Assembly: GCA_016785225.1 (NCBI GenBank)
Contig: JAFBJZ010000827.1
Span: forward strand, 1-64,000
DNA length: 64,000 nt
DNA from: Psettodes erumei
Taxonomy: Eukaryota; Chordata; Actinopteri; Pleuronectiformes; Psettodidae
Reading direction: 5' to 3'
Part shown: positions 38,101 through 53,100 of the stretch, piece by piece
How the letters are laid out: each line of letters opens with the position of its first letter
Numbering within the stretch: position 1 is the stretch's first letter
Made by a program: the position numbers and the translations under genes
Notes under the pieces: model-generated
The model's input: the letters and a program-made list of their open reading frames with translations, nothing else
What the model was told of the DNA's origin: nothing
Database searches by the model: none

Positions 38101-41100
38101 CTTTTTCCATGTAATTTTATTTATGCTTTTCATTTCATTAACTTTCATTTTCATTTTCAGAAGGTAAGAGATATCAAGAATGTATTCTGGTCCATAGTCT
38201 GAATGTTACAAGAATAAGACCAGGGTTGATACACACCAGATACCCCCCTTAATTTAATCTATTTTTGTAATTTATTGACACTGATGAATAGATTGATTTG
38301 TTACCAGGTGAATGCAGCCTGTGCCAGCCAGGCCTACGTGGTGCCGGGACTGCTGGAGGGTCAGGACTACCTGTTCAGGGTCCGAGCTGAGAACAGACTT
38401 GGATTTGGCCCATTCACCGTCACCTCTGAACCCGCTCGGGCAAGAGACCCCATCTGTGAGGACAAACTTGCAGTTCTGTTCACAGAGATACAGCACAAAC
38501 CGACAATACCTAATGCTAATCTTCCTTTTCAGACCCACCCGACCCCCCCACCAAGCTGAAGGTCAACCTGGTGACCAAGACCACCGTCACCCTGAGCTGG
38601 GAGGCTCCCAAAAACAACGGCGGCTCTCCGGTGAAGCATTACATCATCGAGCGCCTGAGCTGGGACACCAGCGGTAAGGAAAAGGAGACCTGGAAACAGT
38701 GCAACAAGAGAGACGTGGAGGAGCTCACCTTCATAGTGGAGGACCTGAAGGAGGTCAGTAAAGCCAGAGTTCTTCTCATTATAAATGGATACCAGTTAAA
38801 CCAGCGGAGCGGTGGAGCTGAGTTTCCAGCTGAGACAGATGGAGACAGTTCCCTTCACTCCCGGACTCGCTGTTGACTGTCTTGTTGTTGGTCTGCAGGG
38901 AGGAGAATATGAGTTCAGAGTAAAAGCCGTGAACGCCGCCGGACCAAGCCGACCCTCCGCCACCGTCGGACCCATGGCCATCGAGGACCAGACCCGTGAG
39001 TGAAACCTCTTCCATCTAGGACTTCCTGATTGAAACGGACAGACAGTCAGAATTCCAGGATTTCCAAATGGCTCGTGAACATCTCTTTCAGACGCTCCCA
39101 CCATTGAGCTACGTGAGGCCATGGAGGGCGAGGAGGGCTGTGACGTCAGTATCGTGGCGAAGGTGAGCGGCTGCCCGTTCCCCACGCTCACCTGGAAGAA
39201 GGCCAGCCTGGCCAAGCCCGAGGAGAAGGCTGCCATCCAGTACGACCAGCACATGAACAAACTGGTGACCTATGACAAGTGCACACTGCTGATCCAGCAG
39301 GCCAGCAGGCAGGACACTGCCCTCTACAGCCTGACGGCCAGCAACAGCCTGGGCAGTGTCACCAAGGACATCAAACTCTCAGTGTTTGGTGAGCAGCGCC
39401 GTTTTCCATCAAGTCAGACTTACACTTAAACGTCAGCCAGCCCCAATGGACTTTTCTTTAAGAGCCACATGTGCTGTTTGACAACAATGTTTTGGGATTA
39501 ATCAGTGATTATGTACTGGGATCAGTATCTTCACATGTTGTTACCCCTCTCCACAGGACCTCCTGGCGCGCCTGTCGGACCAATCAAATTCACCGAGGTG
39601 TTTGCGGAGAGGATCGGCCTGGCCTGGAACCCTCCCACAGACGACGGTGGATCCAAGATCACCAACTACGTGGTTGAGAAGCGCGAGGACAGCAGGAGGT
39701 CCTGGGTCCACGTCTCCAACGACCCCAAGGAGTGTGCATACGTAGTGAACCGTCTGACTGAGAACCACGAGTACGAGTTCAGAGTCATGGCCCAGAACAA
39801 GTTTGGCGTCGGGCCTCCGCTGGTCAGCGAGCCGGAGAAGGCCAGAAACCTTTTCAGTAAGTCTAGATCCAGATCAGTGAGTCCTGTCAGATCAAACATC
39901 AGAACACCGTGACAAACGGTGATCATTGTCGTACTCATTAATGAAGTTGACAACCGTCCTGTCCTCTCGCAGCCGTCCCGGGTCAGTGTGAGAAACCTAC
40001 GGTATCGGAGGTCAGTCTGGAGTTCATGACCGTGAACTGGGACGAGCCGGAGTATGACGGCGGCTCCCCCATCACCGGCTACTTTGTTGAAAAGAAGGAC
40101 ATAACCGCCAAGCGCTGGGCCCGCGTTACCCGCGACCCCATCCGAGCTCTTCCGCTGGGCAACAACTGGGACGTCACCGGCCTGCCGGAGGGCTCCACCT
40201 ACCAGTTCAGGGTCATCGCCGTCAATGCTGCCGGCTGCGGTCTGCCAAGCATGCCCTCTGACCCTGTGATCTGCAGAGACCCCATCAGTAAGAAAGAGAG
40301 ATTTTCATTGGATCACCTGAAAAAGTTTAAGTTTAATGATTAAACTCTGGAGACGCCGCTCTGTCTCCAGCCAATCAGAGGAGGAGTGTCTGCAGTTGGC
40401 TCTCCAAACTGATGTAACTGTGACACATCTGTGTGTGTGTGTGTGTGTAGAGCCTCCTGGCCCGCCCACGCCCAAGGTGACAGACTGGACGAAGTCGACG
40501 GTGGAGCTGGAATGGATCCCTCCGCTGTTGGACGGTGGGTCAAAGGTCACAGGCTATATTGTGGAATTCAAAGAGGTGAACAAGGAGGAGGAGGAGAAGA
40601 AAGCTCAGAGGAGGCTGCTGCTGAGTGATGCCGAGGAGGAGAAGGAGCCCGAGACCGCAGAGACCTGGGAGAAGGTGAAAAATAAAAACTTTTCTTTTTC
40701 TTTTAACAAAGACTTTATTGAGGACATAGAACACATCTTTATATTTTCTCTCTGGGCTTGAACAGAACATATGTTTCCATTGACTCTTCCTCCAAGTCTT
40801 AGAATTGGTTTTCATACAGTACTACCCCCCAACTATCTAATGAAATATCTGTGATCATTTCAAAAACATGCAGATTGAAGTTTGATTGTAATTTTCCTGA
40901 GTAACTTCCTTCCTCTCACCTGTCTCCAGGCAAAGGACACAGAGATCAGAGGAACCAAGTTTGTGGTGGCCGGTCTGAAGGAAGGCGGTCTCTACCGCTT
41001 CAGAGTCAGAGCCGTGAACGCCGCCGGAGCAGGAGAACCTGGACTCGTGTCTGAGCTGATCGAGGTCAAAGACAGAACAAGTAAGAGCGATCTGCCAAAC

Positions 41101-44100
41101 ATTTAAACATCACAGGAGGGCAGGAAGTGTTCCTGATTGGCCCCTTCTTGTCCAGTTCCTCCTGAGATGGACCTGGATGCCTCCGTGAGGGAGAAGATCG
41201 TGGTCCACGCCGGCGGCACCATCCGCATCATTGCCTACGTGTCCGGTAAACCAGCCCCGCAGATCTCCTGGTGCCGAGACGATGGCGAGGTGCCCAAAGA
41301 GGCTGTGGTGGAGAAGACGGGCATCTCCAACTCGCTGGTCATCAAGAAGTGCAGACGCCAACACCAGGGCATGTACACACTGTGCGCCAAGAATGAGGGA
41401 GGAGAGAGGAAGAAGGCGGTCATTGTCGAGGTCCTGGGTGAGTGACGTAGAAATACACTTTATGAATACACATGTACACAGTTCAGATACCTGAACTTAA
41501 TATAGAACTGTTATAACTGTTTGAATGTTTAAAAACTTTGAAAACTGAGAAATGTTCACCCAGAACGAGGAGTTGAAGTATAAGTACTCCCTCCTCCCTC
41601 CAGATGTACCCGGACCAGTTGGTCTCCCCTTCGCTGGCGAGAACCTGACCACAGACTCCTGCAAGCTGACCTGGTACTCCCCCGAGGATGACGGCGGCTC
41701 GACCATCACCAACTACATCATTGAGAAGAGGGAGTCGGACCGCATGGGCTGGACCGCGGTGTCCTACACAGTGACCAGGAACAATGCCGTGGTTCAGGGA
41801 CTCATTGATGGCAAGGGCTACTTCTTCAGGATTGCAGCTGAGAACATCATCGGCATGGGACCTTTCATCGAGACCGACAAAATGGTTCTCATCAAGGACC
41901 CCATTTGTAAGTCAGATTATTTGCTCAGAAAACAGCTGAGCTAAAGCAGAGCGAGAAAATATTCTTAAGAAGAAGATCCCTTTTATACGTCTCATCATGT
42001 TTGTGTCTCCTCCAGCTGTCCCAGAGCGTCCAGAGGATCTGATCATCACTGCCATTACCAAGGACTCCATCTCTGTTGCCTGGAGACCGCCCAAGTACGA
42101 CGGAGGCGCCGAGGTGACCCAGTATGTCCTCGAGTCCCGCATGGTTGGCCGGGACACCTTCACTCGTGTGGGCAGCGAGGACAAGCTGATGGACAGGAAG
42201 TTCACCCTGACAGGGCTGAAGGACGGCTCGAGCCATGAGTTCAGAGTCTCTGCCGTCAACCAGGTGGGACAGGGCAAACCGTCCTTCACCACTAAACCTG
42301 TGCAGTGCAAGGATGAGCTCGGTGAGTGATGCTGCACCTCAACACTTGAAAGTCGCTTATCTGATGAACACTGCAGAAACTGTCAAATAATCATAAAAAT
42401 TCTTTCCTCAGAACCACCAACTCTGGACCTGGACTTCAGGGACAAGATGATGGTGAAGGTGGGAGACAGCTGCATCCTGTCGGGACGCTACAGTGGTAAA
42501 CCAGCTCCCGCCATCGCCTGGAAGAAGAACGATGAGGAACTGAAGGCAGACGAGGAGATCGCCCTCCACAGCACCGCCCGCCACCTCAGCCTCAACATCA
42601 GCAAGGCCAAGAGAGATCACAGCGGCTGCTACTGTGTCAGCGTGGAGAATGCCGCTGGAGCTCGCACGGGAATATGCACTATCACTGTGGTCGGTGAGTG
42701 GCGTCCAGCCAGTTCTGCAGCTGTATAATAACCAGACCTCACCTCAGACTTTTAAAAAAGCCTCAGGGGAGAGCAAAGCTAAAACCTTTAAATCGAAGGA
42801 AACAGCAGCAATGTTCTGACACAGAACGTTCTGCCTCTAACTCACAACCAACCGAGCAGAGATTTAACATCATTTGTCTTCTTCCCGTCAGACCGTCCTC
42901 AGCCTCCAGAGGGCCCTGTGGTTTTCAACGAAATCTACAGGAACTACATGGTAATCTCCTGGAACCCTCCTCTGGACGATGGCGGCTGCGCCGTCTCCAA
43001 CTACATCATTGAGAAGAGAGACACCAACAGAGACCTGTGGATGCCAGTCACCTCGTCCTGCACCAGGACCAGCTGCAGGGTGAGGAGAACGTACTTTAAC
43101 TTGTTTGTTGGTGGCTGCAGATGTGTATTTTATACATGTATAACTATGTATTCTAATGCAAAAAAAAACAAGACTGCAGCTCTCAAATGCAAATGCTCTG
43201 ACCACCAGCGCCCGTACGAGAACTTCAACTATCAACTTGTAGAACGCCAACGGTTTGACAGTATTGTACAGTAACTCTACAGCACGGTGCCCTCCTCCTC
43301 CTCTTCAGGTGCCGAAGCTGATTGAGGGTCGTGAATACATCATCAGGATCATGGCTCAGAACATGTACGGCATCAGCGACCCACTCCTGTCCGCAGAGAC
43401 CAAGGCCAGAGACATCTTCAGTAAGTCCTGACAAACGTAACCAATGCACCAGTGAGAGACACTCGTAGATGTCGTCACAAAACCTGCCGCGTGTTGCAAA
43501 GAGGAAGCATGTCTGAACAGCGCGACTGTGTTTGTGTGTCCATCACAGAGGTGCCCGACGCTCCCAAACAGCCCACGGTGAAGGAGGTTTACCACGACTC
43601 CGCTCTCATCAGCTGGGAGCCACCCGCCGACGGAGGAAAACCCATCACGGGCTACATCGTGGAGAGGAAGGAGACCATGGCCAACAGGTAAGCATCACAC
43701 TTCAACTGGAACAAGCAGAAGCAGTGAGGCTGTAAAACTTCACTTCTGAAATCCTATTATTAGAGAATTAGTGATCTTAATGATCGCATGATTATTAAAA
43801 GTGTTACTTATTTATTTCATCTTGTTGACTTACCTGTGAATTATCCACAGCTAGTAGATCAACTGTCACCTTTGTGCTTCCAGGTGGGTTCGCTGCAACA
43901 CAGAGAGAATCCATCCAAAGGTGGAGTATTGGGTGACGGAGCTGCTACAAGGCTGCGAGTACGAGTTCAGAGTCAGCGCTGAGAATGAGGTGGGAGCCGG
44001 AGACCCAAGCCCACCATCCAAACCCGTCTTCGCCAAAGATCCCATAGGTAAGCTCACCTGTTCCAACAGTGAATTATTTCAGCACCGTTCCGTATAAACC

Positions 44101-47100
44101 AACTACAAGAGTTCCTTTCTGTCCTGTGCCTCAGTGAAACCCAGTCCACCGGTGAACCTCCAAGCCATTGACTTCAGCAAGGAGTCGGTGACCCTGTCCT
44201 GGGAGCCGCCGACAGACACCGGCAGAGGAAAGATCTTCGGATACCTGTTGGAGTTCCAGAAGGCCGGAGAGGAGGAGTGGCACAAGGTGAGGCATTCAGC
44301 CCAGTTACCACTGACTTAGTTGCCATTGAATTTGCCCATGAGATTTGAGTGACCCATTACCTTTGCACTACCTCTTCCTTCCTGCTGTTCTCAGGTGAAC
44401 CAGACTCCCGACTCCTGCCAGGAGACCAAGTTTAAGGTGATTGGCCTGGACGACGGCGCTCTTTACCGCTTCAGAGTCATGGCCGTCAACGCTGCCGGAG
44501 AGTCTGACCCGGCTAATGTGAAAGAGCCAATCAGGGTGCAGGACAGACTTGGTAAGTCGTCGTTTCAGTATCATCTGAACCACTTTGTAACTCAGATGTC
44601 AGAAGTGTTACATCCGTCAAATGTGATATTGACATCTTAATGATCAGTAGCTCATCAGTTAACGTTTGACCCTATCACTCCCCCAGAGCCCCCAGAACTG
44701 ATTCTGGATGCCGCAATGACCCGAGAGGTGAAGGCCTTGGCCGGCACTCACATCACTCTGATGGCCGCCATCAAAGGTGTTCCTTTCCCAACGGTTTCCT
44801 GGAAGAAGAACGATGCCGAGGTTCCCACCAGGGCTGACATCGAGACCAACCAAGCAAGCACTAAGCTGGAGATGAGGTTCTGTAACCGCGGTGACTGCGG
44901 TGACTACACCCTGACTGTGGAGAACCCATCTGGATCCAAGACTGCCACCTGCACTGTGCTGGTCCTTGGTAAGATTTGCAAAATATTTTTTATATATATC
45001 TATATAGGGAACAATGACACATTACGAGTTCCATTTTGTATCTGCCGCAAGCCAGAGCCAGGTTTTATGACATTCCTCATTTGTTTTCCTCAGACAAACC
45101 CGGTCCCATCCAGCACCTCCGTGTGACTGACGTCAGGAGTGATTCTGCCTACTTGTCCTGGAAGGACCCAGAGGACAACGGCGGCACTCGCATCACAAAC
45201 TTTGTGGTGGAGAAGAAAGACACAGCATCCACACAGTGGGTCCCGGTCTGCTCCACATCCAAGAAACGCAGCATGACGCTGAAACACCTGATGGAGGGCA
45301 CGTCCTACACGTTCAGAGTTGCCGCTGAGAACCAGTACGGCCGCAGCGAATATGTTGAGACGCCAAAGGCCATCAAGGCAATGAACCCACTTTGTGAGTA
45401 ACAACACAATCAACAACATACTTTTAAAAACAATGGGAAACAGTAATTACAAAGATATTACACAGATGATAATCATCTTGAGATTTATTATATACTGTAG
45501 GAGAAAATGGACAATGCGTTGCTCTCAGTTTTCAGCATTTTCATTTACAGTTTTACTACTGCATGTTGTGATTGTGAAATCTCACTAGTTCAAACCTGAA
45601 TCTCTGTTTCAGTCCCTCCTGGTCCTCCCAAAGACCTGCACCATGTCGATGTGGACAAGACTGAGGTGTGGTTGGTCTGGAACTGGCCTGACCGCAACGG
45701 AGGCAGTCCGATCACGGGCTTCCTGGTGGAGTATCAGGAAGAGGGAGAGAAGGAGTGGGATGAGTGGAAGACCGTCAGCATCCCTGAGAGTCATGTCACT
45801 GGCCTGGAGGAAGGAAAGACCTACCGCTTCAGAGTGAGGGCTGAGAACGCGATTGGCCTGAGCAGACCTGACACCACCGTGCCCATCCTCTGCCAGGAGA
45901 AACTGGGTGAGACACTGAATGATACCCCAACACTCTCTCTCAGAGGAAATTTTCCATTTAATGGAATGATCACAGATATTTTTTTCAGTGGCTTTATAAG
46001 CAACACACTAATCTATCTTGAACTGACACATGGCATCAGTGGATCCATGTTGGCTGTTGCTAAATCAAAGAAATGGTATTGGTGCACCTCTGGTAAAATG
46101 TGAGGGTTTTAAACATAATGATTCTCTCTGTCTGCGTGTTCACAGTGCCCCCAATTGTCGAGGTGGATGTTAAGTTCACTGAAGGCATCATCGTGAAGGC
46201 CGGCACCACCATCAGGCTGCCAGCTATCATGAGAGGACTCCCAGTTCCCACTGCCAAGTGGTCCATTGAAGGAGAGGAGATCGTCAGCAAGGACAAAGTC
46301 AAGATCGACACTGACAACTTCTCAACCATACTCAGCATTAATGAGTGCACCAGGAGCCACACCGGCACCTACCTGCTCACTGTGTCCAACCCAGCTGGAA
46401 GCAAGACAGTGGCCATGAACGTCACTGTCCTGGATGTTCCCGCCGCTCCCATTGGACCTGTCAACATCCTGGAAGTCAATCCTGACTCTATGATCATTGA
46501 ATGGCGCCCTCCCAAGGATGACGGTGGTAGCCCCATCACTAACTATGTCGTGGAGAAGAGAGAGTCCAACAAGGAGACCTGGGGAGGCGTTAGCTCCAGC
46601 AGCCTCGCCACCCAGCTCAGAATCACGCGCCTGCAGAGGGGAACGGAGTACATCGTTCGCATTCGTGCTGAGAATAAGATGGGCCTTGGTGCTCCTCTGG
46701 AGAGCAAGCCCACTGTTGCTGAGCACTCCTTCATGCCACCCAGCCCCCCTGGTAAGCCACAGACGTCCGATATCTCAGAGGATGCTGTTACAGTTGGCTG
46801 GACCATGCCCCTGTCTGATGGTGGCAGCCAAATCGCTGGCTATATTATTGAGCGTAGACACAAGGGAGGAAAATGGATCCGTGTCAATAAGACACCTTGC
46901 AAGGACCTGAGATACAGAGTCCTGGGTCTGTTCGAGGGCAGCGAGTATGAGTTCAGAGTGTTTGCTGAGAATATTGCTGGTTTCAGTGGCCCCTCTCCCA
47001 TCTCTGACCCCTGCAAGCCCTGCAGGCCTATCACTGTCCCCAGTCCCCCTGTCAACCCTAGAGTTAAAGATTACAGCAAGACCACTGCTGACCTGGTGTG

Positions 47101-50100
47101 GACCAAACCCACAAAAGATGGAGGCAGCCCGATCTTGGGATACACCGTGGAAATGAAGAAAGCGGATACTGAAGATTGGAAAAATATGAACCTGGACGAC
47201 TTCATCAAGCAGTGCGCCTTCAGGGTGAAGGGTCTGGAGGAGGGCGTGACCTATAGATTCCGAGTCCGTGCCTCAAACATGATCGGAGATGGAGAACCGA
47301 GAGAAGTCCCTGAGTCCATCACTACACAGGATATCCTCATCCCACCAGAGATTGAGATGGAGGCCACCTGCCGCGAGCGCGTCACTGTGCGCGTGGGACA
47401 CAACATCAACATCACTGGTTATGTCAAGGCCCGCCCTGACCCTGAGGTGCTTTGGTCAAAGGGGGAGACAGTTCTGGAGAACAACAAACGTGTCACCATT
47501 ACTCAGAACTTGCCTGTGGTCCACCTGAAGATCAAAGAGGCCACAAGAGGTGACCACGGTAAATACACCCTAAAAGCTTCAAATGAGGGCGGTGAGGCCT
47601 CCTGCACCATCACAGTCAATGTGCTGGATAGACCCAGTCACTGCCAGAACCTTCACATCACCTATGCAACCAAAGATTCATGCATGATCAACTGGGATGC
47701 CCCTCAGGACAATGGTGGATCTGAGATCACCAACTACATTGTGGAGTGCAAAGAGCCCAGCATTAGCATGTGGTCTATGATCTCCTCCAACTGTACCAAT
47801 CGCAAGATAAAGGCCAAGCTGATGGAGGGCCACGAGTATGTGTTCCGAGTCTGTGCTGAGAACAAACTAGGACCTGGACCCTCTGTGGAGACCAAGACCC
47901 CCATGCTGGCCATTGACCCCATTGAGAAGCCTGGGGAGCCTGAGAAATTCAGAGTGACTGACATTGGTAAGAACTACGTCTATCTGAGATGGAGGAAGCC
48001 TGACTATGATGGTGGCAGCCCCAACCTCACTTACAACCTGGAGAGCAAAGCCAAAAATGCCGAGGAGTGGGTGAAACTGAACACTGGTCCTCTGGTCAAC
48101 ACCTTCTTCCTTGCTGATAAATGTGCAGAGAACCAAACGTACACCTTCAGGTAGGACTGCATTCATACTTGTTTGTTTTGCAGGGTGCCTCCTTAAGCAT
48201 TGCTATCTAACATTTATCTTATATATCTAATGTGAATTACTTTAAAAATAATAATTCTTATCATTTCTCAACCAGGGTGCAGACTGTCAATGAAGGAGGT
48301 GAAAGTGCCTGGGTGAATCTTATGGATATTGTGGTTAGGGAAGAGATCCAGAAGCCTGTCATTGACCTGAAGCTGGCCGGAACCGTGACAGTGAAGGCTG
48401 GAGAGTCAGTCAGGATGGAGGCTGGCCTGAGAGGAAAGCCCCAGCCTGAGGTTAAATGGACGAAAGACAAGGCTGTTGGAGACAACCCCAGAATCAGCTA
48501 TGAGACTGGCCCAGACTACTCAAAGTTCCTCATGACCAAGTCCAGACGTACTGACTCCGGAAAGTATGTCATCACTGCCACCAACTCAGCCGGCACCTTC
48601 ACAGCATATGCTAATGTTAATGTCCTGGACGTCCCCGGGCCAGTAAGGAACCTCAGGGTTACTGGCATTGGAGCTGACAAGTGCAGAGTAGTGTGGGATG
48701 CCCCAGAAGATGATGGAGGTTGCGAGGTGGACAGCTACATCTTGGAGAAATGTGAGACCAGGAGGATGGTCTGGTCCACATACTCAGCCTCTGTGGTCAC
48801 ACCGTACTGTAACGTCACTCGTCTAGTGGAGGGCAATGAATACATCTTCAGAGTAAGGGCTGAGAACAAGATGGGAACTGGCCCTGCCATGGAGAGCAAG
48901 CCTGTCACTGTCAAGACTCAGTTCAATAGGCCTGGCCCCCCTGACGCCCCAGAAGTCACCAAGGTAGATAAAAGACCCGCTTTAATGATTTTACATCTGC
49001 GTATGCCCTCGTTATAACAAGACGTTTCTCCACTAATCACACTGTTAATATCTTTGCAATGCAGGTGAGTAAAGATGAGATGACGGTTGTCTGGGCTCCT
49101 CCCGAGAACGATGGAGGAAAGTCCATCACTGGCTACATCCTGGAGAGAAAAGAAAAGAGGGCAGTGCGCTGGGTACCATGCACCAAGAGCCCCATCTCAG
49201 AGAGACGCCTGAAAGTCACCAACCTGATTCCCAACCATGAGTACCAGTTCAGGGTGAAGGCTGAGAACGAGGTTGGTCTGGGAGAGCCCAGCAAACCCTG
49301 CAGGCCCGTTGCAGCCAAAGACCCCATTGGTGAGTTTGCAGTTGCTGTCACAGCTGAGTTTAATGAGAGCATGGTACATAATGATGTGCTTAAGTTTCTC
49401 CCCTTAGTTGTCATCTATTTTGGTATTTTCATTAAGTTTTGTTTTACTTTCTCTACTTGCAGAGCCCCCTGGCCCCCCTGCAGGCCTTAAGGTGGCTGAC
49501 AGCACCAAGACCTCTATCACCCTGTCCTGGTCTAAACCTGTATACGATGGTGGTGCCCCCATCATTGGCTACAGCTTGGACCTGAGGCTGAAAAGTGAGG
49601 CAGACCCTGAGAAGCCCACGGAGGGCTGGAAGAGAATTGACACTCATGGCCCATTGGTGCTCACAGAGTTCACCATTGGCCAGCTGGATGAGAAGCAGGA
49701 GTATGAGTTCAAGGTTTCTGCCCAAAACCAGGTGGGCTGGGGACGCCACGCCTACTTGAAGGAGGCTGTCTCCCCCAAGGAAGTCATAGGTACGAATGAA
49801 TAGACGCTACGCCTTAATAAATCCATCATATTACATAATGTGGTGTTAATAACCCATAAATGATCTTAACACCAGTGTATTGTCTTGAAAACAGAGGCTC
49901 CAGAAATCGAGCTGGATGCCAGCCTCAGAAAAGGCTTGGCTGTCAGGGCCGGCTGTCCAATCAGACTTTTCGCTGTGATCAGAGGAAGGCCCGCCCCAAA
50001 AGTTACCTGGAGGCGTGTTGGTGTGGACAATGTGGTCCGCCGAGGCCATGTGGACCAGGTTGACACCATGTCCTTCCTGGTCATCCCTGAGAGCACCAGA

Positions 50101-53100
50101 GAGGATTCTGGGAAATACTCACTGACTCTGTCCAACTCAGCTGGAGAGAAAGCAGTCTTCGTCCGAGTCAAAGTGCTTGGTGAGAAACAGAAAAATAATG
50201 AGAATGTCCTTTTTACAGCGCTTGTATTCTTCAAAAATGTTATTCCATTTTCCCTGGTAACAAACCATATAATCAAAGCGATTCTTAAATTGCTCCTCTG
50301 CAGACACTCCTGGTCCCGTTGGCGGTCTGGAGGCAACTAACGTCACAAAGACGACTGCTCAGCTGTCCTGGTTGCCACCGGAGAACGATGGCGGCAGTCC
50401 CATCACCAACTATGTTGTGGTGAAACGGGAGGTGGATAGGAAGACCTGGACTAAGTGCACAGAGGACCTGAAGAAGACCAGCTTCAAGGTGACCAACATG
50501 ACACCTGGCATTGAGTACTACTTCAGAGTCATTGCCTGCAACAAGTACGGCATCGGAGTTCCTCAGGACTCACCCAGGTCCTACCTGGCTGTTGATCCCA
50601 TCAGTAAGTATTACCGCAGACAATCTGATGAAGGTTTAGTATGTCAACCCCGTTCTCTGCCAGTCTTTTCTTAACACCTGCTGTGTTGCATCCAGGTGAG
50701 CCAGACCCTCCAAAGAAGATGGACGTGTTGGAGATCACCAAGAACAGTGCCACACTTGGTTGGCTGAAGCCACTCAGAGATGGAGGAGCCAAGATCAATG
50801 GTTATGTGGTGGACTACCAGGAGGAGGGCGCACCTGAGGACAAGTGGACACCTTACTCCGTGGTCAAAGACCTGACCATCATGGTGGTTGGTCTTAAGGA
50901 AGGAAAGAAATACAAGTTCAGAGTGGCAGCCAGAAACTCAGTGGGAGTCAGCCTGGCCCGGGAGGCAGAGGGAGTGTTTGAGGTCAAAGAGCAGCTCAGT
51001 GAGTAGACACACTTTATCTGTGCTATAATGGACAATACTGACTGAAATATTGAACTTTAAAGTGAGAAAAATAAAGTTGAAAACATGTCATTAAACGTTT
51101 TCTTCTTCCTCCAGTGGCTCCTAAGATCATCATGCCCGACGCTGTAATGGTCAGAGCTGGATCCAAGATGGTTATTGAGGCCATTGTGGCCGGTAAACCT
51201 GCTCCATTCTGCAAGTGGTACCAGGGCAATGAGGAGGTGCTGACCTCTGACCGACTGTCTGTTGTGAAGACTCTGACCACCTGCACGCTAATCATCAAGA
51301 ATGTGACAAGGAAAGACAGCGGCTACTACAGCCTGACAGCCGAGAACAGCACTGCCAAGATCAGCCAGATCCTGAAAGTCACCGTCATGGGTCAGTTTGA
51401 ACAACAGACACTTGAAGCCGCCAGTTCTGAGCTGAAAAGATGCAGATGAGAATGAATGATGAATGAACATATCAGGTGTGAGCTTTTGTTGTTTTTATGG
51501 TAATGAATCACTATCTGTCTCACTGCAGACATTCCTGGACCGCCTGAAGCACCTCTGGAGATTACCGAACAGGACATCGATGCCTGCACTCTGCTGTGGA
51601 ACTCCCCACAAGAGGACGGTGGCAGCAACATCACAAACTACATCGTGGAGAAGTGTGATGTCAGCCAGGGCGACTGGGTCCCCGTGTCCACCTCCTGCAC
51701 CAAAACCAGCTTCAGAGTGACCAAACTGACAACTGGCAAAGAGTACAGCTTCCGAGTCCGTGCTGAGAACAGGTTCGGCGTCTCTGAGCCCATCTATTCT
51801 GAGAGGATGATTGCCAGATATCCATTTGGTGAGTCCTAACAAGCACTTTACTTTGTGGGCTGTATTCATGATAACTAGTTATACAGCCAATACAGGAATG
51901 GTACTATGCACTATTTTCTTCTTCATAGATCCTCCAAGTGAACCCAGAAACCTGCAGATCAACAAGATCAACAAGGACTTCGTCATCCTGTCATGGGAGC
52001 GTCCCAGCAGTGATGGTGGCTGCCCAATTACTGGATATTGCATTGAAAAGAAGGAGAGGAACAGCCTTCTCTGGGTGAAGGCCAATGAATCTTTGGTCAA
52101 AGCCACCCAGTACACTTGCGCCAACCTGATTGAGGGCCTGGAGTACACATTTAGGGTGTCGGCACTCAACTTGGCTGGACAGGGGAAACCCTGCAAACAG
52201 ACTGACTTCATCACAGCTAGGACTGCAGTTGGTACGACAATGTTGATCACAGCAGATTGTGAACCAACGAGGTTCACTGTCATTTTCACTCAATCTGAGT
52301 CTCATTCTTCCTTCACAGTGTAACTAAGTCTATCAACTTTTTGTTTCTTCCCATCTAGACCCACCAGGTAAACCCGAACCAATGGATGTGACCAAGAACT
52401 CAGTGTCACTGGTCTGGAGCCGTCCCAAGCATGATGGTGGCAGCAAGTTGATTGGCTACTACATGGAATACACAAAGCTTCCAGAAGAGAAATGGACTCG
52501 CTGCAACGCCAACTGCATGAACATCCAGACAGAGAACTACGTGGTAACCGGCCTGGAGGAGGGCCAGCAGTACCAGTTTAGAGTCATTGCCAAGACGGCC
52601 ATCAACATCAGCCTGCCATCTGAGCTGTCCGACCCCATCCCCGTCATTGCAGAGAATGGTACAACTCCACACAGCATAAGGAAAACTATGATCAACAAGT
52701 TCAAGTATTAACAAATATTGATGAATACTTTCTGTTGTCTTCCTGTGTAGTTCCTCCTCGTGTGGAACTGGGTGTCAACATGAAGAACCTTATTGTGGTG
52801 AAGGCCGGAGACAATGTCTTCCTTGACGCTGAGGTGTTCGGCAAGCCACTGCCCAAGGTGAGCTGGAAGAGAGACGGATTGCCACTGGTCCTCACCGAGG
52901 GAATGAAGATGACCCAGAAGAAACATGTCCACCTTCTGGAGCTCTACTCTGTCACCAGGAAGGAGTCTGGAGACTACACTATCACTGCTGAGAACGTCAA
53001 TGGCTCCAAGTATGCCACCATCAAGGTCAAAGTGCTCGGTAAGTAATATTTCAGACTTTTTCCCTGTAATATTTTATCATGGCAAGTATTATGTGTTCAG

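Larger units (their letters stand above)
26178..48348 (+). repeat. D-zone type Ig/Fn3 super-repeats (seven-domain pattern)
   Basis: From A4 the order is Ig-Fn-Fn-Ig-Fn-Fn-Fn, then three extra Fn3 (A11-A13). Regular seven-domain units follow, starting at A14 (30489), A21 (34128), A28 (37307), A35 (41156) and A42 (44687). A49 (about 47338) opens a further unit that merges into the eleven-domain pattern. In titin this zone covers the distal part of the A-band nearest the I-band. Confidence 0.9.
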
